This document shows positions 62,318-64,000 of a stretch of 64,000 nt of DNA, in pieces; position 1 is the first letter of the stretch, and every line of letters starts with the position of its first letter. The notes under the pieces are model-generated. The model was not told the DNA's origin. It ran no database searches and was given only the letters and a program-made list of their open reading frames with translations. The stretch lies in NCBI RefSeq assembly GCF_900156815.1, contig NZ_FTOT01000008.1:1-64000 (forward strand), in the 5' to 3' direction. Both the position numbers and the translations under genes were made by a program. Origin of the DNA: Gemmobacter megaterium. Lineage in GTDB: Bacteria > Pseudomonadota > Alphaproteobacteria > Rhodobacterales > Rhodobacteraceae.

Positions 62318-64000
62318 TCAGTTCTTTCGAAGCAAGGGGGGTGGGTCCGATGCTGCGGATTGCCCGGCGCTCGGGAAGGCGCGGCGGGCTTCTTCGAGTG
62401 CAATATCGAAGGTGATCGGGGACTGCTGTCCGGGAAGGACATTCTTGCCTGCCTGCTCGAAAATCATCTTCGCCACATCGAAGATGCGCTTTTCGCGATC
62501 CTTCTCAGCCGCCTTCGCATCATCACGCGCTGCCTTTTTCGCTCCAAGCGCGGCCTCGTTGGCGGATTTGATCCTGGCTGCCGTCTCGGTGAAGGCATTG
62601 AGGGGATCGGCGGCAGACAAGCCAACCATGTATAGCTGGTTCGGATCGTCATAGACACGTTCGTAGGTATCGCCCGTAGCCTCGTTGCGGAAGGTGATGA
62701 CCGCGCCATTCACTGCCCCGGCCTCATCCATGGTAAACCGCGATTGCTCAGGCACGATGGTCGTTCCATCGTTGTAGTAGCCCAGCCGATTGTAGGCCGC
62801 GATGAAGTGTCTGCCAAAGGTCTCCATGTCCTGCTCGCCTGCGGCGACGACCATATGGACATAATCCTTCATCGCGCGCTTGGTCTCGGCGGTCTGCATG
62901 AACTCCTGAAACTTCACCGCGCGGTCGATGTCGCCGTTCCTGACCATCGCCTCGATCAGCTTGGGTACGACAGTGGTTGTGTACCGATCCATTGCAGAGG
63001 TTGCCGCGCGGTCTCGCTGCTGGGACGACAACGGCTTGCGGTCGGACGCGCCGAGAGGGGCGCCGCCTGCCTTTTGCGCCTCCTCGACTGCGATTGCGGC
63101 GGCTGGCCCTACAGCCTGAGCCGCTTGTGCAACTTCCTTCTGCCTGGCTGCTTCGACGGTCGGACCAAGGCGCGCGCCCGGTGTCGCCGTGTCATTGGGT
63201 AGGCTGGCCGGTGGCGCGGGTCGTGCACCCAGGGGTGCATCTGGTGCAGGGGGCGAGGATCCGGCCAACTGATCAATCACACTGCCCGGCCCGAACGGAG
63301 CATCCTTGACCAACGGGACTTCTTTTCCGGTCGCGTAGCGCACCAAGGGGTTGATTGCACGATTTACCGCATTGGCGGCGCCACCCAGCATGGGCTCGAT
63401 CACCCCCTTGTCCACGGCCTCGTTTACGCCACCGACGACAGCCCCAGCCACACGCGGCGCTCGAGTGACAAGCTCCGCAGCATCACCCATCATCCCGCCA
63501 TCTTGCCCGAACTGATGATCATAGTTCGGCTGCATGGCCTTGGCCCAGGCATCAGCGCCCGGCTTCAAGGCCGCCTTAACACGGGCACCAAGGCTTGGCC
63601 TCTGTTCCGGCATCGGCTGAACGCCTGGATCAATCTGGCGATCCGGCGGAATGAAGCGGGCGCCGACCGGGCCTTGCTGATGGAGCTCATCGGCGATTGC
63701 GGCGGAAGGCGCAGGTGCGACCAATGTTCCGTCCTGAAGGCGCGGCAGGCCAGAAACGGGGTCATGTCCGGTTTGCGAAGGCGGTACCGGAGGCAGGGTA
63801 CCGGCGCCAATCTGCCCGCCCATCACATCGGAACCTGCACCTCCGGCAAGCGTGTCGGCATCCGCACCGCCAGCCTGTGTCTGCTTTTTCGCCCCAAGGC
63901 TTTCCAAGGGCACGGCACGAACAAACGCATCAGCCGCGCGCGTCGGTGCGCCAACCATAGGGAGATTTGAAGCCACGCCAGCGACCGCAGCCCCGGCCTC
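62318..64000 (-). CDS. Phage virion-associated protein, 5' end outside window
   Basis: At least 552 residues, with a GTG at 63976 as one possible start; the frame remains open to the right edge, so the true start may be further on. The N-terminal half is proline-, glycine- and alanine-rich low complexity (PLGARPAPPASLPNDTATPG). The C-terminal half is folded (PKLIEAMVRNGDIDRAVKFQEFMQTAETKRAMKDYV), ending in a helical tail. It shares an LGAK motif style with the N-terminus of the downstream giant protein. Likely an internal virion or ejection protein co-packaged with it. Confidence 0.65.
   Translation of the reverse strand, partial: EAGAAVAGVASNLPMVGAPTRAADAFVRAVPLESLGAKKQTQAGGADADTLAGGAGSDVMGGQIGAGTLPPVPPSQTGHDPVSGLPRLQDGTLVAPAPSAAIADELHQQGPVGARFIPPDRQIDPGVQPMPEQRPSLGARVKAALKPGADAWAKAMQPNYDHQFGQDGGMMGDAAELVTRAPRVAGAVVGGVNEAVDKGVIEPMLGGAANAVNRAINPLVRYATGKEVPLVKDAPFGPGSVIDQLAGSSPPAPDAPLGARPAPPASLPNDTATPGARLGPTVEAARQKEVAQAAQAVGPAAAIAVEEAQKAGGAPLGASDRKPLSSQQRDRAATSAMDRYTTTVVPKLIEAMVRNGDIDRAVKFQEFMQTAETKRAMKDYVHMVVAAGEQDMETFGRHFIAAYNRLGYYNDGTTIVPEQSRFTMDEAGAVNGAVITFRNEATGDTYERVYDDPNQLYMVGLSAADPLNAFTETAARIKSANEAALGAKKAARDDAKAAEKDREKRIFDVAKMIFEQAGKNVLPGQQSPITFDIALEEARRAFPSAGQSAASDPPPLLRKN

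Noticed and set aside
1-64000. tRNA, rRNA or CRISPR array
   Set aside because: Looked for tRNA-like T-loop patterns and regularly spaced repeats; none found by eye. A computed scan (tRNAscan, CRISPR finder) would be decisive.

Overview
The window is high-GC DNA with short intergenic gaps, many 4-bp ATGA/GTGA gene overlaps, and gene content typical of Alphaproteobacteria, most likely a Rhodobacterales relative such as Paracoccus or Rhodobacter. That assignment comes from gene style and family resemblance only. No rRNA, tRNA or CRISPR array was found.

Layout. (1) 1-1665: a two-gene module of a DUF3696-type ATPase (cut by the window edge) and a protein with a phospholipase-D-like HDRF motif, probably anti-phage. 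A 177-bp dispersed repeat follows. (2) 2073-12724: host-like accessory genes. These are a DevBCA-type exporter operon with an added 4-TM protein, a cupin, a broken rhodanese beside an IS3 orfA stub, a cytochrome b561, an EF-hand protein divergent from an OmpR/EnvZ-type two-component pair, an NreB-like MFS exporter with its CsoR/RcnR-family repressor and operator, and a YecA/SEC-C protein. (3) 12776-24463: the wreck of a phage-like element, almost all on the minus strand. It has a resolvase, small terminase, DUF7220 protein, ParB-DNA methylase fusion, 1012-aa primase/helicase, HTH, sigma-like and Com-like genes. The large terminase and head/tail genes are missing. (4) 24597-26954: a four-gene overlapping cassette ending in a large serine recombinase and a ParB-like HTH protein. 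(5) 27215-36673: a six-gene defence island with a MORC/GHKL ATPase, Z1 SF2 ATPase, PD-(D/E)XK DUF4420 protein, AIPR protein, C5-cytosine methyltransferase and Vsr nuclease. A second copy of the 177-bp repeat follows. (6) 36968-64000: a second prophage. It starts with a small plus-strand early-gene cluster, then an AT-richer cargo zone (secreted peptide, HNH protein, SRAP/YedK protein, membrane protein, HEPN-motif protein). It ends with a minus-strand late region: lipoprotein and small proteins, spanins, endolysin, holin candidates, transglutaminase-like protein, a 4883-aa polyvalent protein and a virion-protein gene that runs off the right edge.

How the parts fit. The most interesting block is 27215-36673. 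ATPase, helicase-like, nuclease-fold and AIPR genes form one tightly coupled operon facing a methyltransferase/Vsr pair, which fits a modification-linked, MORC-dependent restriction system. It sits immediately downstream of a serine recombinase cassette that probably mobilised it. The phage to its right carries a giant polyvalent protein with methylase, helicase and protease modules, the kind of protein phages inject to blunt such defences. The window therefore juxtaposes restriction and candidate counter-restriction machinery.
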